A stretch of DNA of 64,000 nt from an uncultured Brevibacillus sp. (GTDB taxonomy: Bacteria > Bacillota > Bacilli > Brevibacillales > Brevibacillaceae), in NCBI RefSeq assembly GCF_947502445.1, contig NZ_CANMZW010000019.1:45718-109717 (forward strand), in the 5' to 3' direction. A program made the translations under genes and the position numbers. Shown here in pieces: positions 34,556 through 44,215 of this stretch (the stretch's first letter is position 1; the number at the start of each line of letters is the position of its first letter). Under the pieces are notes generated by a model. That model did not search any database, was not told the origin of the DNA, and was given only the letters and a program-made list of their open reading frames with translations.

Positions 34556-35494
34556 ATGAAGCAATATATTTTCAAACGACTCGTGTCAGGCATCATCGTT
34601 CTTTTTGGACTCTCCGTTTTTACCTTTATGCTCATCCATTTCATTCCTGGTGATCCTGTGCGGATCATGCTTGGGCAGCGGGCAACCGTTGAACAAATCG
34701 AAATGCTGCGGGAAGAACTGGGGCTAAACAAGCCGCTTGTAGTCCAGTATGTGAACTATGCATCCGGTGTAGTCAAGGGAGATTTGGGTACCTCTCTCAA
34801 AACGGGCAGACCGGTGAGTACAGAAATCGCCGAGCGCTTTCCCGCAACGGCCAAAATGGCTGTGGCAAGCCTAGGGGTGGCTATTGTAGTCGGGGTCGGG
34901 CTAGGTGTTCTTGCGGCGAGATTTAAAGATACGTTTCTAGATGGTCTTATTATGACATTTTCAACCTTTGGTATGGCATTGCCAGGGTTTTGGCTCGGTC
35001 TGTTGATGATTCTCGTATTTTCGGTGTACTTAGGCTGGTTTCCGATTGCGGGAGGCACTGGCTTCATGGATATCGTGATGCCTGCGTTCACGCTCGGTAC
35101 TTTGATGGCGACGGCACTCTGCCGCTTAACCCGTGCGGGGATGGTCGAAGTCTTGTCCAATGACTACATTCGGACTGCTCGCGCAAAAGGAATGGGGGAG
35201 AGGATCGTGCTGCTGCGACATGCCTTTCGCAATGTCATGATTCCGATCGTAGCGGTCATCGGCCTGGAATTTGCGGGCCTCTTGGGCGGTGCAGTCATTG
35301 TCGAGCAGGTATTCAACTGGCCTGGTATAGGGACCTTGGCGATTCAAGCCATTAGCTCGAGGGACTTTCCCATGATTCAGGGAACGACGTTGTTTATCGG
35401 TGCGATATACGTCTTTGTCGTGATTTTGATTGACGTGCTCTACGCGATTCTCGATCCACGCATTGACTACACGGTAAAAAGGGAGGGAGCGTAG
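34556..35494 (+). CDS. dppB: Dipeptide/oligopeptide ABC transporter permease
   Basis: ATG 34556 (GGGGGTG upstream) gives a standard 312-residue DppB/OppB protein: MKQYIFKRLVSGIIVLFGLS as the first helix, HFIPGDPVRIMLG, the EAA-like loop YIRTARAKGMGERIVLLRHA and six predicted membrane helices ending in DPRIDYTVK. It forms half of the membrane channel with DppC, whose gene starts directly after the stop codon. Longer in-frame starts have no ribosome binding site. Confidence 0.9.
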   Translation: MKQYIFKRLVSGIIVLFGLSVFTFMLIHFIPGDPVRIMLGQRATVEQIEMLREELGLNKPLVVQYVNYASGVVKGDLGTSLKTGRPVSTEIAERFPATAKMAVASLGVAIVVGVGLGVLAARFKDTFLDGLIMTFSTFGMALPGFWLGLLMILVFSVYLGWFPIAGGTGFMDIVMPAFTLGTLMATALCRLTRAGMVEVLSNDYIRTARAKGMGERIVLLRHAFRNVMIPIVAVIGLEFAGLLGGAVIVEQVFNWPGIGTLAIQAISSRDFPMIQGTTLFIGAIYVFVVILIDVLYAILDPRIDYTVKREGA

Positions 35495-35495
35495 C

Positions 35496-36383
35496 ATGAG
35501 CCAGCTCAACAAAACGATTCCTGTCCGTTCATCGTGGCGTAGAGAGAGGTCGCTGCCCCGTTTTGAACTACTGGGCAAGATTATGCAAAAAAAGAAGGCG
35601 AAATACAGCTTCTTCATGATGCTGGCGATCATTGTCATCGGGATCATCGGTCCATGGATTGCCCCTCATGATCCAACCAAAACGTATTACGAAGCATTCA
35701 TGCAAGGGCCATCAAAGGAATTTTGGCTCGGTACAGATGCCATTGGCCGTGACATTTTATCCCGCTTGCTGTATGGAACCAGGGTGACGTTGACAGTAGC
35801 GGTAATGGCGTCTGCGATGACGTTTGTCGCTGGAACGTTCATTGGTGTAACCAGTGCGTACCTGGGAGGAATTTTTGACAACGTGATGATGAGAATCATG
35901 GATGTTTTGCTGGCGCTTCCGGGGATTGTACTGGCTTTAGCAATCGTAGCAGCACTTGGGCCCAGTCAGGAAAATGCAATGATTGCGATCGGCATAGCGT
36001 CCATACCTGGCTTTTCGATCCTCGTCCGCGGAGCGGCACTTACCATCAAAGGGGCAGGGTATGTGGAAGCGAGCCGGTCCATCGGGAGCTCCAACTGGTG
36101 GATTATTATGAACCAACTGATTCCGAATATTTCAAATATACTCATCGTTTATACGACGATGTTCATCGGCAGTGCCATATTAGGGACATCCGCTCTAGGT
36201 TTCATCGGACTTGGCGCCCAACCCCCTACGCCGGAGTGGGGAACGATGCTGAGTGAAGGCAAGGACTACTTGCGGGAGGCATGGTGGCTGGCGACGTTTC
36301 CGGGACTGGCGATTACGATTGTCGTCTTTACCGTCTACATGCTAGGCGATGCCCTGCGCGATATTTTTGATCCGAAATCGTAA
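35496..36383 (+). CDS. dppC: Dipeptide/oligopeptide ABC transporter permease
   Basis: The 295-residue protein has the DppC/OppC layout: an Arg-rich cytosolic N-terminus, a first membrane helix (FFMMLAIIVIGIIGPWIAPH), LGTDAIGRDILSRLLYGTRV, and the EAA loop GYVEASRSIGSSNWWIIMNQ. The ATG lies in AGGGAGGGAGCGTAGCATG, so ribosome binding overlaps the dppB end. It pairs with DppB in the membrane. Confidence 0.9.
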   Translation: MSQLNKTIPVRSSWRRERSLPRFELLGKIMQKKKAKYSFFMMLAIIVIGIIGPWIAPHDPTKTYYEAFMQGPSKEFWLGTDAIGRDILSRLLYGTRVTLTVAVMASAMTFVAGTFIGVTSAYLGGIFDNVMMRIMDVLLALPGIVLALAIVAALGPSQENAMIAIGIASIPGFSILVRGAALTIKGAGYVEASRSIGSSNWWIIMNQLIPNISNILIVYTTMFIGSAILGTSALGFIGLGAQPPTPEWGTMLSEGKDYLREAWWLATFPGLAITIVVFTVYMLGDALRDIFDPKS

Positions 36384-36432
36384 GGCCGTGAACGAAAAGT
36401 CGGCTTCCATTCATTTGCAAGGAGGAGACAAC

Positions 36433-37422
36433 ATGACAAACGTACTGGAAGTATCTGGTTTGACAACTACGTTTGCAAAAAATGAAAGTGCTTACAAGGT
36501 TGTAGATGATCTCTCTCTGCATGTAAGGAGAGGAGAAGCCTTGGGGATTGTCGGGGAGTCAGGCTGCGGTAAAAGTGTTACCTCCCTTTCAATCATGCGC
36601 CTTTTGGGGAAGAACGGAAAAATCGCTGGAAGCATTCAGTTAAACGGCAAGGAAATAGTGGCGCTCAGCGAAAAAGAGTTGCAGAAAATTCGAGGAAAAG
36701 AGATGGCGATGATCTTTCAGGAGCCGATGACCTCTCTTAATCCTGTTTTAACCATCGGCAAGCAAATGAGTGAAGGACTCGAAAAACATGAAGGCATGAA
36801 ATCCGGCGAGGCCAAGCAAAAAGTGATAGAGCTCTTGACCCAGGTGGGAATCTCGCGAGCAAATGAAATCTACAATGAATACCCACATCGCCTGTCTGGA
36901 GGAATGAGGCAGCGCGTCATGATTGCGATGGCCATTGCTTGCAGCCCGAAGCTACTCATAGCGGATGAACCAACGACGGCCCTCGACGTGACGATTCAGG
37001 CGCAAATTCTTGATTTGATTCAAAAAGTCCGGGAAGAAATGAGCATGTCGCTGATCATGATCACGCACGATTTGGGTGTGGTTGCGGAGACATGTGACCG
37101 GGTGATGGTCATGTATGCTGGACAGGTCATCGAGGCGGCAGATGTCCGTTCTCTGCTGCGTGACCCGAAGCATCCATACACCGTCGGCTTGATCAATTCG
37201 AATCCACATAAAGCCAAAGGGCAGAAACGTCTGAACAGCATTGCCGGAAGTGTGCCGTCTCCGGATGAATATCCCAAAGGCTGCCGCTTTGCTCCGCGAT
37301 GCGACAAGGTGATGCCTGTCTGTCTTGAACAGAATCCGCAGTTGATGGCAGTGGACGCCCAGACTCAATGCCGCTGCTGGCTGTATCAGGAAAACCAGGA
37401 CAGATCGGGGGTGAATGTATGA
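36433..37422 (+). CDS. dppD: Dipeptide ABC transporter ATP-binding protein
   Basis: ATG 36433 follows GGAGGAG (36421-36427). The 329-residue protein has Walker [10 protein letters not shown]-loop [12 protein letters not shown], signature LSGGMRQR, Walker [13 protein letters not shown] and the H-loop in [11 protein letters not shown]-terminal oligopeptide-type Cys motif ([16 protein letters not shown]) marks the DppD/OppD class. It overlaps dppF by 4 nt (ATGA). Confidence 0.9.
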   Translation: MTNVLEVSGLTTTFAKNESAYKVVDDLSLHVRRGEALGIVGESGCGKSVTSLSIMRLLGKNGKIAGSIQLNGKEIVALSEKELQKIRGKEMAMIFQEPMTSLNPVLTIGKQMSEGLEKHEGMKSGEAKQKVIELLTQVGISRANEIYNEYPHRLSGGMRQRVMIAMAIACSPKLLIADEPTTALDVTIQAQILDLIQKVREEMSMSLIMITHDLGVVAETCDRVMVMYAGQVIEAADVRSLLRDPKHPYTVGLINSNPHKAKGQKRLNSIAGSVPSPDEYPKGCRFAPRCDKVMPVCLEQNPQLMAVDAQTQCRCWLYQENQDRSGVNV

Positions 37423-38375
37423 CGACGCCACTGTTGGTAGTGAAAAATTTGCAGAAGCGGTTTCTCCTGGGCAAAGGGTGGTTCCAAGAGCCGTCCTACA
37501 TCCATGCCGTGAACGGTGTAAATGTGACTGTAAACGAAGGAGAAACATTAGGGATTGTCGGGGAGTCAGGATGTGGCAAGTCGACACTGGGAAGATGCAT
37601 TCTGCGCTTGATCGAGCCGTCGGAGGGAGAAGTTGTTTTTCAAGGCAGAGACATCCGCATGTACAGCAAATCGGAAATGCACAACGTCCGGCGGAACATG
37701 CAGATGGTCTTTCAAAATCCTTTTGACACACTGAATCCCAAGCTGACGATTCAGCACATTTTAACCGAGCCGCTGATTGCCCATCGCATCCCAAAGGAGC
37801 ACAGACAGTCTTTGATCGAAGAGACGATTGAAATCGTCGGTTTGAGCAAAAGACATCTTGCGCGTTACGCGCATGAGTTTTCAGGGGGGCAAAGACAAAG
37901 GATCGGAATTGCCCGGGCCTTGATGCTTCGGCCAAAGCTGATTATTGCTGACGAGCCGGTATCCGCACTGGATGTGTCGATCCAATCCCAAATTCTCAAT
38001 CTGCTGCAGGATTTGCAAGAGCAGTTCTCGCTCACATACCTCTTTATTTCGCATGATTTAAGTGTCGTTGAACATATTGCCGACAGAGTCGCAGTGATGT
38101 ACCTGGGGGAAGTCATTGAGCTGGCAAAAAAAGAAGAGCTGTTCCAGCGGCCCATGCATCCGTACGCACAATCGCTGCTCTCTGCTGTACCTGTCTCTGA
38201 TCCTGATGAAAAGAGGGAGCGAATTATTTTGACGGGAGATTTGCCGTCGCCATCCAATCCTCCCACAGGCTGCAAGTTTCACCCGCGCTGCTGGGCATGC
38301 ATGGACATATGTAAAAAGGAAGCGCCTGTCTTGAAAGATAGTGAGGGCAGAATGGTCGCGTGCCATCTCTACTAG
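37419..38375 (+). CDS. dppF: Dipeptide ABC transporter ATP-binding protein
   Basis: The 318-residue protein starts at ATG 37419 inside the dppD stop. It has Walker [21 protein letters not shown], signature FSGGQRQR, Walker B LIIADEPVSALD and FISHDLSVV, plus the C-terminal Cys cluster TGCKFHPRCWACMDICKKEA. Together with DppB, C and D it completes the only full peptide transporter of the window. Confidence 0.9.
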   Translation: MTTPLLVVKNLQKRFLLGKGWFQEPSYIHAVNGVNVTVNEGETLGIVGESGCGKSTLGRCILRLIEPSEGEVVFQGRDIRMYSKSEMHNVRRNMQMVFQNPFDTLNPKLTIQHILTEPLIAHRIPKEHRQSLIEETIEIVGLSKRHLARYAHEFSGGQRQRIGIARALMLRPKLIIADEPVSALDVSIQSQILNLLQDLQEQFSLTYLFISHDLSVVEHIADRVAVMYLGEVIELAKKEELFQRPMHPYAQSLLSAVPVSDPDEKRERIILTGDLPSPSNPPTGCKFHPRCWACMDICKKEAPVLKDSEGRMVACHLY

Positions 38376-38425
38376 ATGGCGAGACAGAAGGGGGGATTTG
38401 ATAAACTGATAGCTTTCAGGAAACA

Positions 38426-38506
38426 ATGCTTGAATCACGGCTGACCAAGCTGGCAGAAAAGAAAGACAATCATGCAGCAACGCTTGGTTCGGGCTGCCAT
38501 TCATGA
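38426..38506 (+). pseudogene. Possible N-terminal remnant of an M29 aminopeptidase
   Basis: ATG 38426 gives MLESRLTKLAEKKDNHAATL and stops after 26 codons. The x-x-x-RLTKLA start resembles the intact M29 enzyme at 31962 (MVDPRLTKL). The remainder would have been deleted up to the binding-protein gene. The match is short, so the call is weak. Confidence 0.3.
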
Positions 38507-38518
38507 GGGGGAACCACT

Positions 38519-40180
38519 GTGTCGAAGAGAAGTGTTTTGGAGAAAAGAAGAGATTTGCGATGGCGTATCAGGTATGTTTCACTTGTTTTCTTACTGGTGC
38601 TCGCTGTGATCGGTTGCACTCCGGCAGCCAGTCCATCTGTGCAGGAGGGAACACAGCCTGAACCTGAAACCGCTGGAGAACCGAAGACAGGGGGAACGAT
38701 CACGCTCGGGATTCCAACGGAGCCGGATACCCTCGATGTGCACAAAACAAATATGACCTCAAGCTTAACCGTAGGGAGTCTGCTCGGCGGCTCGCTCTTG
38801 TCAGCTGACCCTAAAACAAAAGAAATTAAACCTTATCTGGCTGAGTCGTACAGTATCTCCGATGACCAAAAGACCTGGTCATTTAAAATCCGCTCGGGAG
38901 TCACATTTCACGATGGCACACCGTTAACGGCAGATTCCTTTAAAGCGACCTTCGAACGGGCGATGGCGCCAGAAACCGCATCTCCGAGCGCAGGACCGCT
39001 GCTCAGCGTGATTGAATCTGTCTCTGCCCCAGACGACAAGACGCTCATTCTTCAGTTGAAGGAGCCATCTGCTCCACTGTTGTCGTACCTGGTTCAGCCA
39101 AATTTGACCCAACCGCTGTCCATTGCTGCGATCGAGAAGTACGGAAAGGAGTATGGGCGAAACCCGGTGGGGGTCGGACGGTGGAAGTTCGAAAGCTGGA
39201 AGACGGGAGAATCGATTACTTTGGTCCGCAATGAAGCGTACCAGTGGCCGGAGCCTTTTGCCAAACATCAAGGGCCGCCCATGCCTGACAAGCTCGTCAT
39301 CAAATTCATCAAGGACGCTCAAACGACTATCGCTGCATTAGAAAGCGGGTCTATCGACATTGCTGCGGTAATGGCAAAAGAAGCGAAGGAATATCGCAGC
39401 AATGGCAAATTTGAGATTTTGGAAGCAGGGCAGATGGGCGTGAATTTCATTCAGATGAATATGGAAAATGAGATTTTACAGGACATCCGCGTTCGCCAAG
39501 CATTGAACATGGCGCTGAACAAAAAAGCAATCATCCAGGCTGACCAGCAGGGAGAAGGAGAGAGTGCGTTTGGTCCGCTGGGGCGGGAGATGTTCGGCTA
39601 CGATCCCGCTGTCGAAACGTACGGCTACCCGCACGATGTAGAGAAGGCCAAGAATCTACTGGAGGAAGCGGGCTGGAAGTTGGGGGCGCAGGGCATCCGT
39701 GAAAAGGACGGGAAACCGCTCAGCCTGCAGCTTTTAACCGGGGGTAATTCACATGGAATCCAGTTGATTCAAAGCATGTTGAAAGAAATCGGGGTAGAGC
39801 TCAAGATACAGAGTGCTGAGGTGGGCAGTATGCTGGAATTATTAGCAAAGGGGCAGTTTGATTTGAATGCGCTGAACTACTCCTTCCATGACCCCGATGT
39901 TTTGTATCTGTTAATGCATTCCAGTCAAATCGGCGGCTCGAATTACGCCCATATTCAAAATCCGCAGCTGGACACCTTGCTGGATAAGAGCCGCAAGGTA
40001 GTCGATCAAGCCCAGAGAAATCAAATTTTTGCCGAGGTCCAAAAAATTGCGGTTGAGCAGGCTTACTGGATTCCGTATTCCGAAAATAAAACGTTTCTGG
40101 CGGTGAACAAGCGTGTGCACGGAGTCAAACTCGACTCGATGTATGGCATCATGCTGGGAGACAGTTGGGTAAATCCATAA
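38519..40180 (+). CDS. dppA: Oligopeptide ABC transporter substrate-binding lipoprotein, copy 3
   Basis: GTG 38519 follows GAGGGG by about 8 nt. The 553-residue protein has a long basic N-terminus, a lipoprotein signal with lipobox AVIGC, and GGTITLGIPTEPDTLDVHKT, VTFHDGTPLTADSFKATFER, VGVGRWKFESWKTGES. It directly follows dppF and is the cognate binding protein of the transporter. The other two paralogues in the window may deliver different peptides to the same channel. Confidence 0.9.
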   Translation: MSKRSVLEKRRDLRWRIRYVSLVFLLVLAVIGCTPAASPSVQEGTQPEPETAGEPKTGGTITLGIPTEPDTLDVHKTNMTSSLTVGSLLGGSLLSADPKTKEIKPYLAESYSISDDQKTWSFKIRSGVTFHDGTPLTADSFKATFERAMAPETASPSAGPLLSVIESVSAPDDKTLILQLKEPSAPLLSYLVQPNLTQPLSIAAIEKYGKEYGRNPVGVGRWKFESWKTGESITLVRNEAYQWPEPFAKHQGPPMPDKLVIKFIKDAQTTIAALESGSIDIAAVMAKEAKEYRSNGKFEILEAGQMGVNFIQMNMENEILQDIRVRQALNMALNKKAIIQADQQGEGESAFGPLGREMFGYDPAVETYGYPHDVEKAKNLLEEAGWKLGAQGIREKDGKPLSLQLLTGGNSHGIQLIQSMLKEIGVELKIQSAEVGSMLELLAKGQFDLNALNYSFHDPDVLYLLMHSSQIGGSNYAHIQNPQLDTLLDKSRKVVDQAQRNQIFAEVQKIAVEQAYWIPYSENKTFLAVNKRVHGVKLDSMYGIMLGDSWVNP

Positions 40181-40209
40181 GCTAAAAAACCGAAAATGGA
40201 GGGGAGGCG

Positions 40210-40320
40210 ATGGAAAAAAGTTCCCACAGTTTTCCGATCAGAGAAGATTACTACGTGATGGGGCAGGAGGGAGAGGAGCAAGCAATCGCAGTTATTTGGT
40301 TCTGTGAGCCCTATATTTAG
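40210..40320 (+). pseudogene. Short N-terminal gene remnant, unidentified
   Basis: ATG 40210 follows GGAGGGGAGG closely and encodes MEKSSHSFPIREDYYVMGQE to a TAG at 40318-40320 (36 codons). The strong ribosome binding site after the dpp operon suggests the start of a lost or frameshifted operon gene. Family unknown. Confidence 0.35.
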
Positions 40321-40533
40321 TAACAAAAGAAAGGTTTCATCTCTGAAGAGATTCTCTTTTTCTCCACCAACATGTCAGAGTTCAATTCGCTTAGCCTTAC
40401 TTTCTGCACGCTGGTGGTTCACAAAAGATGTCCCAATTTGGAGGTGAGCCTTTCAAATTCAGATGATCGAGTTTAAAGAAAATCTTAACAAACGCGATAG
40501 AATTATCCCATGATAAAGAGGTGAAGTTTATTA

Positions 40534-41646
40534 ATGAATAAAGTAAAGCTTAACTCAATTCTTTCCATTATTTTTTTAATCTTCTTTTTTTGCTCCTCAT
40601 CACATAGTTCTGCTACAGAAATTACTTCCATTGATACTGATAGTCCTGAAATTCTAACAATCGAAAGAGCAATAGAGCTAGTGAAAGCTACAGATCCAGA
40701 GTTGTCGATTGCTCGTCTAAACGCTGAAAATGACGAACTATATATGCGACTAGAGAACATGGCATATCGATTGATCGATACTGATTCAATTGATACGGTG
40801 GCACTTGCCGAGCAAAAGTATATCCCAAAAGCACAGAAAGATCTGAGTGCACGCGTAAGTAAGCTTTATAAAGAAACGGTACCAGTTACTTTAAGGGCGA
40901 AGGCAATCATCTCCTATTATGATTTATTAGATGCATATAACGAAAAGGAATGGAAAAAGCAGCGATATCAAAGAGTAGATGGGTTAGCAGTTCTTGCAAA
41001 AGAAAAGGCTAGAGGACTCAAAAACACCGGCACCACACAAGAGGATACGATGCTGGTGGAAACAAGATTAGCTAGTGCACAGGTTGAATGGCTAGAGGCC
41101 GAACGGAAGTGGGAGGAAGCTAAAATCAAGCAAAATGAAATATTAGGTGTAGATGCTAAGAAAGATTGGTTGTTTTCCCCCGAGCAGGATGCCGTCACGG
41201 AAAACCCTCCTATCACGTTTGAAGACGCTGTCGCGTCACTTACAGCAGATTCAAGTACGCGTGTTCAGAAAAAAGGAGATGTACAGATCGCACAGTTACG
41301 TGTCGATTTGATCAGTAAATATTCAGCTCTATCTACTGATCCAGGGAAAATTGCTAGAAATAATTTGGAAAAAGCGAATATAGAATTAGAAAAAATGAAT
41401 AGAGCTAATGTTTACGCTTTGCACAGTATTTACCAAAGTTATGAGGACGGGTATAAACTCTTACAGACAAGTAAGAGGGCAGTCGAACTTGCTAAAGAAA
41501 ACTATACGAAGATGATTACCCAATTTAAACAGGGGCTTTTAGATACCGTGAAAGTATTGCAGGCCGAACAAGAATTAGCCCATCTAGAGAAGGAATACGT
41601 AGAGGCAGAACATAGCTTCAATCAAATAAGATTGAATTTTCAGTAA
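40534..41646 (+). CDS. Secreted TolC-family (outer membrane efflux-like) helical protein
   Basis: The 370-residue protein starts with a Sec signal peptide (NSILSIIFLIFFFCSSSHSS) and continues as long alternating helices. An early ILTIERAIELVKATDPELSI is the TolC/OEP repeat opening. A second OEP-like repeat near 225 (ITFEDAVASLTADS) and the terminal AKENYTKMITQFKQGLLDTV, LQAEQELAHLEKEY match the C-terminal TolC helices. TolC proteins normally form outer-membrane exit ducts; a monoderm has none. It may be a cell-wall or membrane-surface protein of other use. The ribosome binding site is AAAGAGGTG. The gene stands alone. Confidence 0.7.
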   Translation: MNKVKLNSILSIIFLIFFFCSSSHSSATEITSIDTDSPEILTIERAIELVKATDPELSIARLNAENDELYMRLENMAYRLIDTDSIDTVALAEQKYIPKAQKDLSARVSKLYKETVPVTLRAKAIISYYDLLDAYNEKEWKKQRYQRVDGLAVLAKEKARGLKNTGTTQEDTMLVETRLASAQVEWLEAERKWEEAKIKQNEILGVDAKKDWLFSPEQDAVTENPPITFEDAVASLTADSSTRVQKKGDVQIAQLRVDLISKYSALSTDPGKIARNNLEKANIELEKMNRANVYALHSIYQSYEDGYKLLQTSKRAVELAKENYTKMITQFKQGLLDTVKVLQAEQELAHLEKEYVEAEHSFNQIRLNFQ

Positions 41647-41754
41647 CATTTCGCATACCAGTTAATCTTGAGATGACCGTCCTGAAGGACTTCTATCACT
41701 ATATCATTTCCACGTTAGACAATGTGATTAAAACATTCAATTTGAGAGGAAAAA

Positions 41755-42900
41755 ATGATGAAGATAAAAGAGAAGCACAGACTCCGTAAACCAAGCGGCC
41801 CCTTTCTGGTAGGATGTACACACTTTTCATATGAATACGATTCCAACGAGTCAGGCGAAAAAAGCCGCGTGATTCCCTGCCTGTGCTTTTTTCCCGCAAA
41901 AGGTAGTGGAGAAGGAAAATTGAAAGCGTATGTGAATGAGAATATCATTCCAGGAGCCAATGGTATTGAAACGAATTCATACGTCAACGCTCCCATCTGC
42001 GATGGCAAGTATCCGCTTCTCCTTTTCAGCCATGGCTATAATCTCTTCTGTGAAGCGAACACGGTTCAATTCGAGGAACTGGCTTCTCATGGCTATATGG
42101 TTTTAAGCATAGGCCATGAGGGCGCAGGCTCGTACAAGTTGCCATCTGATGTATTGTTAGTGCCTGATACCGAAAAACAAATGAAGGAGCTTCAAGCAGA
42201 TGCAGTAAATGCTATAGAGTTATTCTCTTCATACTCTGCATGGCTCAATGGAGATGGTAAAGATGCAAGCATTGAGGAGCATCGCGATTCTTATCAAAGA
42301 TTAATTGACGGTCAACCCGGACTAACCGCACAAAGTGAAAGGTGGATCAAAGACAGTCTTGTTGCCCTTGACATGTTTCTAAATGAAGGTGAACAGGGAA
42401 ATGCTCTGCTTCATCATCATGTCGATAAAGAGAGTATCGGTGCTTTTGGAATGTCATTTGGAGGCTCAACCGCACTTAGTCTGACACATGCATCTGACTT
42501 AATCAGGGCCAGTGTCAACCTTGATGGTTTCTACTATAGTACTATCTTGGAAAAACCGATAAAAAAACCGATATTGATGGTTCAAAATGAAACAGGTTTA
42601 TTTTTAACATATCCATTTTTAAACGCTGAAAATGACGCCTATATGATACAAGTCAAAAATAGTACCCATGCGAACTTTACTGATTACAACGAAATTCTGG
42701 CTGAAAACTATATTTCAAAAGGTGTTGTAGGAGATAAGGAAGTTGAGCAGGCAATACTTGGAGAAATAGACCCTAATGAAATGGAGAGAATCATGAATGT
42801 CCTGCTTCTGGATTTCTTTGATAAATATTTGAAGGGGAAGGATTCACAAGTATTAGACACAGACAATCTGCCTGATGAAGTCATTTTGTTCAGAAAATAA
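41755..42900 (+). CDS. Alpha/beta hydrolase, PAF-acetylhydrolase type
   Basis: The 381-residue protein (GAGAGG upstream; ATG at 41755 or 41758) has LLLFSHGYNLFCEANT at the oxyanion site, the nucleophile elbow GMSFGGST around residue 230 and a late His in KNSTHANFTDY. This arrangement is that of the isoform-II platelet-activating-factor acetylhydrolase/dienelactone hydrolase-like group, which cleaves esters such as phospholipid acyl chains. No signal peptide is seen. A related hydrolase with membrane anchor lies at 61.8 kb. Confidence 0.8.
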   Translation: MMKIKEKHRLRKPSGPFLVGCTHFSYEYDSNESGEKSRVIPCLCFFPAKGSGEGKLKAYVNENIIPGANGIETNSYVNAPICDGKYPLLLFSHGYNLFCEANTVQFEELASHGYMVLSIGHEGAGSYKLPSDVLLVPDTEKQMKELQADAVNAIELFSSYSAWLNGDGKDASIEEHRDSYQRLIDGQPGLTAQSERWIKDSLVALDMFLNEGEQGNALLHHHVDKESIGAFGMSFGGSTALSLTHASDLIRASVNLDGFYYSTILEKPIKKPILMVQNETGLFLTYPFLNAENDAYMIQVKNSTHANFTDYNEILAENYISKGVVGDKEVEQAILGEIDPNEMERIMNVLLLDFFDKYLKGKDSQVLDTDNLPDEVILFRK

Positions 42901-43045
42901 TCATGCTGAAATGCACAATGGCTAAGTCAATATGGAACACGCTCACTGCTCTGTTACTCAGCAAATACAAGAAAATAACCATGGAGATGGCAGTTTGACG
43001 ATCCAGACATAATCTGGACCCCCACGGGATGAGATTGCGATATCA

Positions 43046-43112
43046 AGACCTGTACCCTGCCTCATTGCTTTCAGTGAATAGATGAGGTTGAGGGACAGGT
43101 CTGTCCTTTTTC
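43046..43112 (+). terminator. Bidirectional terminator between convergent genes
   Basis: AGACCTGTACCCTGCCTCAT pairs with the complementary block at 43082-43101 (ATGAGG, GAGGGACAGGTCT), followed by TTTTTCATTTTT. It serves the hydrolase (+) and the LysR gene (-). Confidence 0.75.
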
Positions 43113-43134
43113 ATTTTTACAGGGATGTGTTCAT

Positions 43135-44004
43135 CTAAAACCTTGAAAAGTATTCAATCATAAACTGCCGAAATATTTGAGATGATTCTGTAATATAGCG
43201 ATCACTTACCCAAGATAACCACAGTGTTCGTTGACATATTGGCTCCTTTATATGCAAAAGATTAATAGAAGAACCCGTTGTACCCCCCCATGAAACTCCA
43301 GGTATAAAGGCTACCCCGAGGCCAGCTTTTACTAGTCCACTAACAGTAGAAGGATCATCTGTTTCGAATACGATGCGTGGCGTAAAACCAGCAAGCCTGC
43401 AAAAATCATCGGTTAATCCTCTCATACTTTTACCAGCTCTTAAACTAATAAAATCTTCATCTGCTACCTCTTCGAGAAGGATGCTTGAACGTCCAGCCAA
43501 ACGATGATTTGCTGGAACAGCTAGAAATATTTCTTCATTTACTAAGGGTGTACTACTGATGTTCTGCAGCTCAAGTGGTGATGAAGAGATGCATAAGTCA
43601 AAGTTGGGTTGTATGGCTGATCTAGAGACATGCTGCACTAAATGGAACCCAATATTTGAATATTGTTTGCGAAATTCCACTAGGATATCCGATAAGATAT
43701 GGGATCCTACAAGAATTGCGAGATTGATATACTTATATTTCTCTAAACTGAGGTCGGCAAGTTCTCGTTTACCATCTTCTAATGCGGTTAAAGCTTTCTC
43801 TACGTTCTTTAAAAAAGTTCTTCCATACTGATTGAGTTTGATATGCTTTCCTACCCGATCAAAAAGCTGCACGCCAAGCTCCTTTTCTAAAAGGGAAATC
43901 ATTCTACTAAGAGCTGGCTGGACAATGCACAATTCCTCTGCCGCTCGGGTCATATGTTCATGGCGAGCGACTGTTTGAAAATATTTAAGCTGTAAAAGTT
44001 CCAT
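43135..44004 (-). CDS. LysR-family transcriptional regulator
   Basis: ATG at 44004 has GAGGG 6 nt upstream and gives 289 residues; ATG 44010 is an alternative. The N-terminal HTH is standard (LQLKYFQTVARHEHMTRAAE, VQPALSRMISLLEKELGVQL). The C-terminal periplasmic-binding-like effector domain follows, with the GFTPRIVFETDDPSTVSGLV segment. It is divergent from the M20/AbgT/malonate decarboxylase block with about 210 bp between starts, so it is the likely activator of that operon. The inducer could be malonate or its conjugate, by inference. Confidence 0.85.
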   Translation of the reverse strand: MELLQLKYFQTVARHEHMTRAAEELCIVQPALSRMISLLEKELGVQLFDRVGKHIKLNQYGRTFLKNVEKALTALEDGKRELADLSLEKYKYINLAILVGSHILSDILVEFRKQYSNIGFHLVQHVSRSAIQPNFDLCISSSPLELQNISSTPLVNEEIFLAVPANHRLAGRSSILLEEVADEDFISLRAGKSMRGLTDDFCRLAGFTPRIVFETDDPSTVSGLVKAGLGVAFIPGVSWGGTTGSSINLLHIKEPICQRTLWLSWVSDRYITESSQIFRQFMIEYFSRF

Positions 44005-44215
44005 CCTCATCCCTCTCATACAAAGTTTTATATCGAATAATATAAAATTATATATTAGAATGTATTGATTTTGAAAAGGTATAATTTTAAAAAAATAGAT
44101 AATGTGGATGGGTAAAGCAATAGGAACCATCTCAAGGAGGAGGAACTAGGGCTAAATTACGTAGAAGCCAATAAATAGATTGAGATCAATAAACAGCCGA
44201 GAAAGGACAATAAAT

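Noticed and set aside
36952..37935. Minus-strand ORF of 327 codons opposite dppD/dppF
   Set aside because: It spans the junction of two well-supported ABC genes and carries no family motif.
40338..40365. ATCTCT/AGAGAT hairpin before a T-rich run as dpp terminator
   Set aside because: The six-pair AT-rich stem with a 2-nt loop is too weak to claim.
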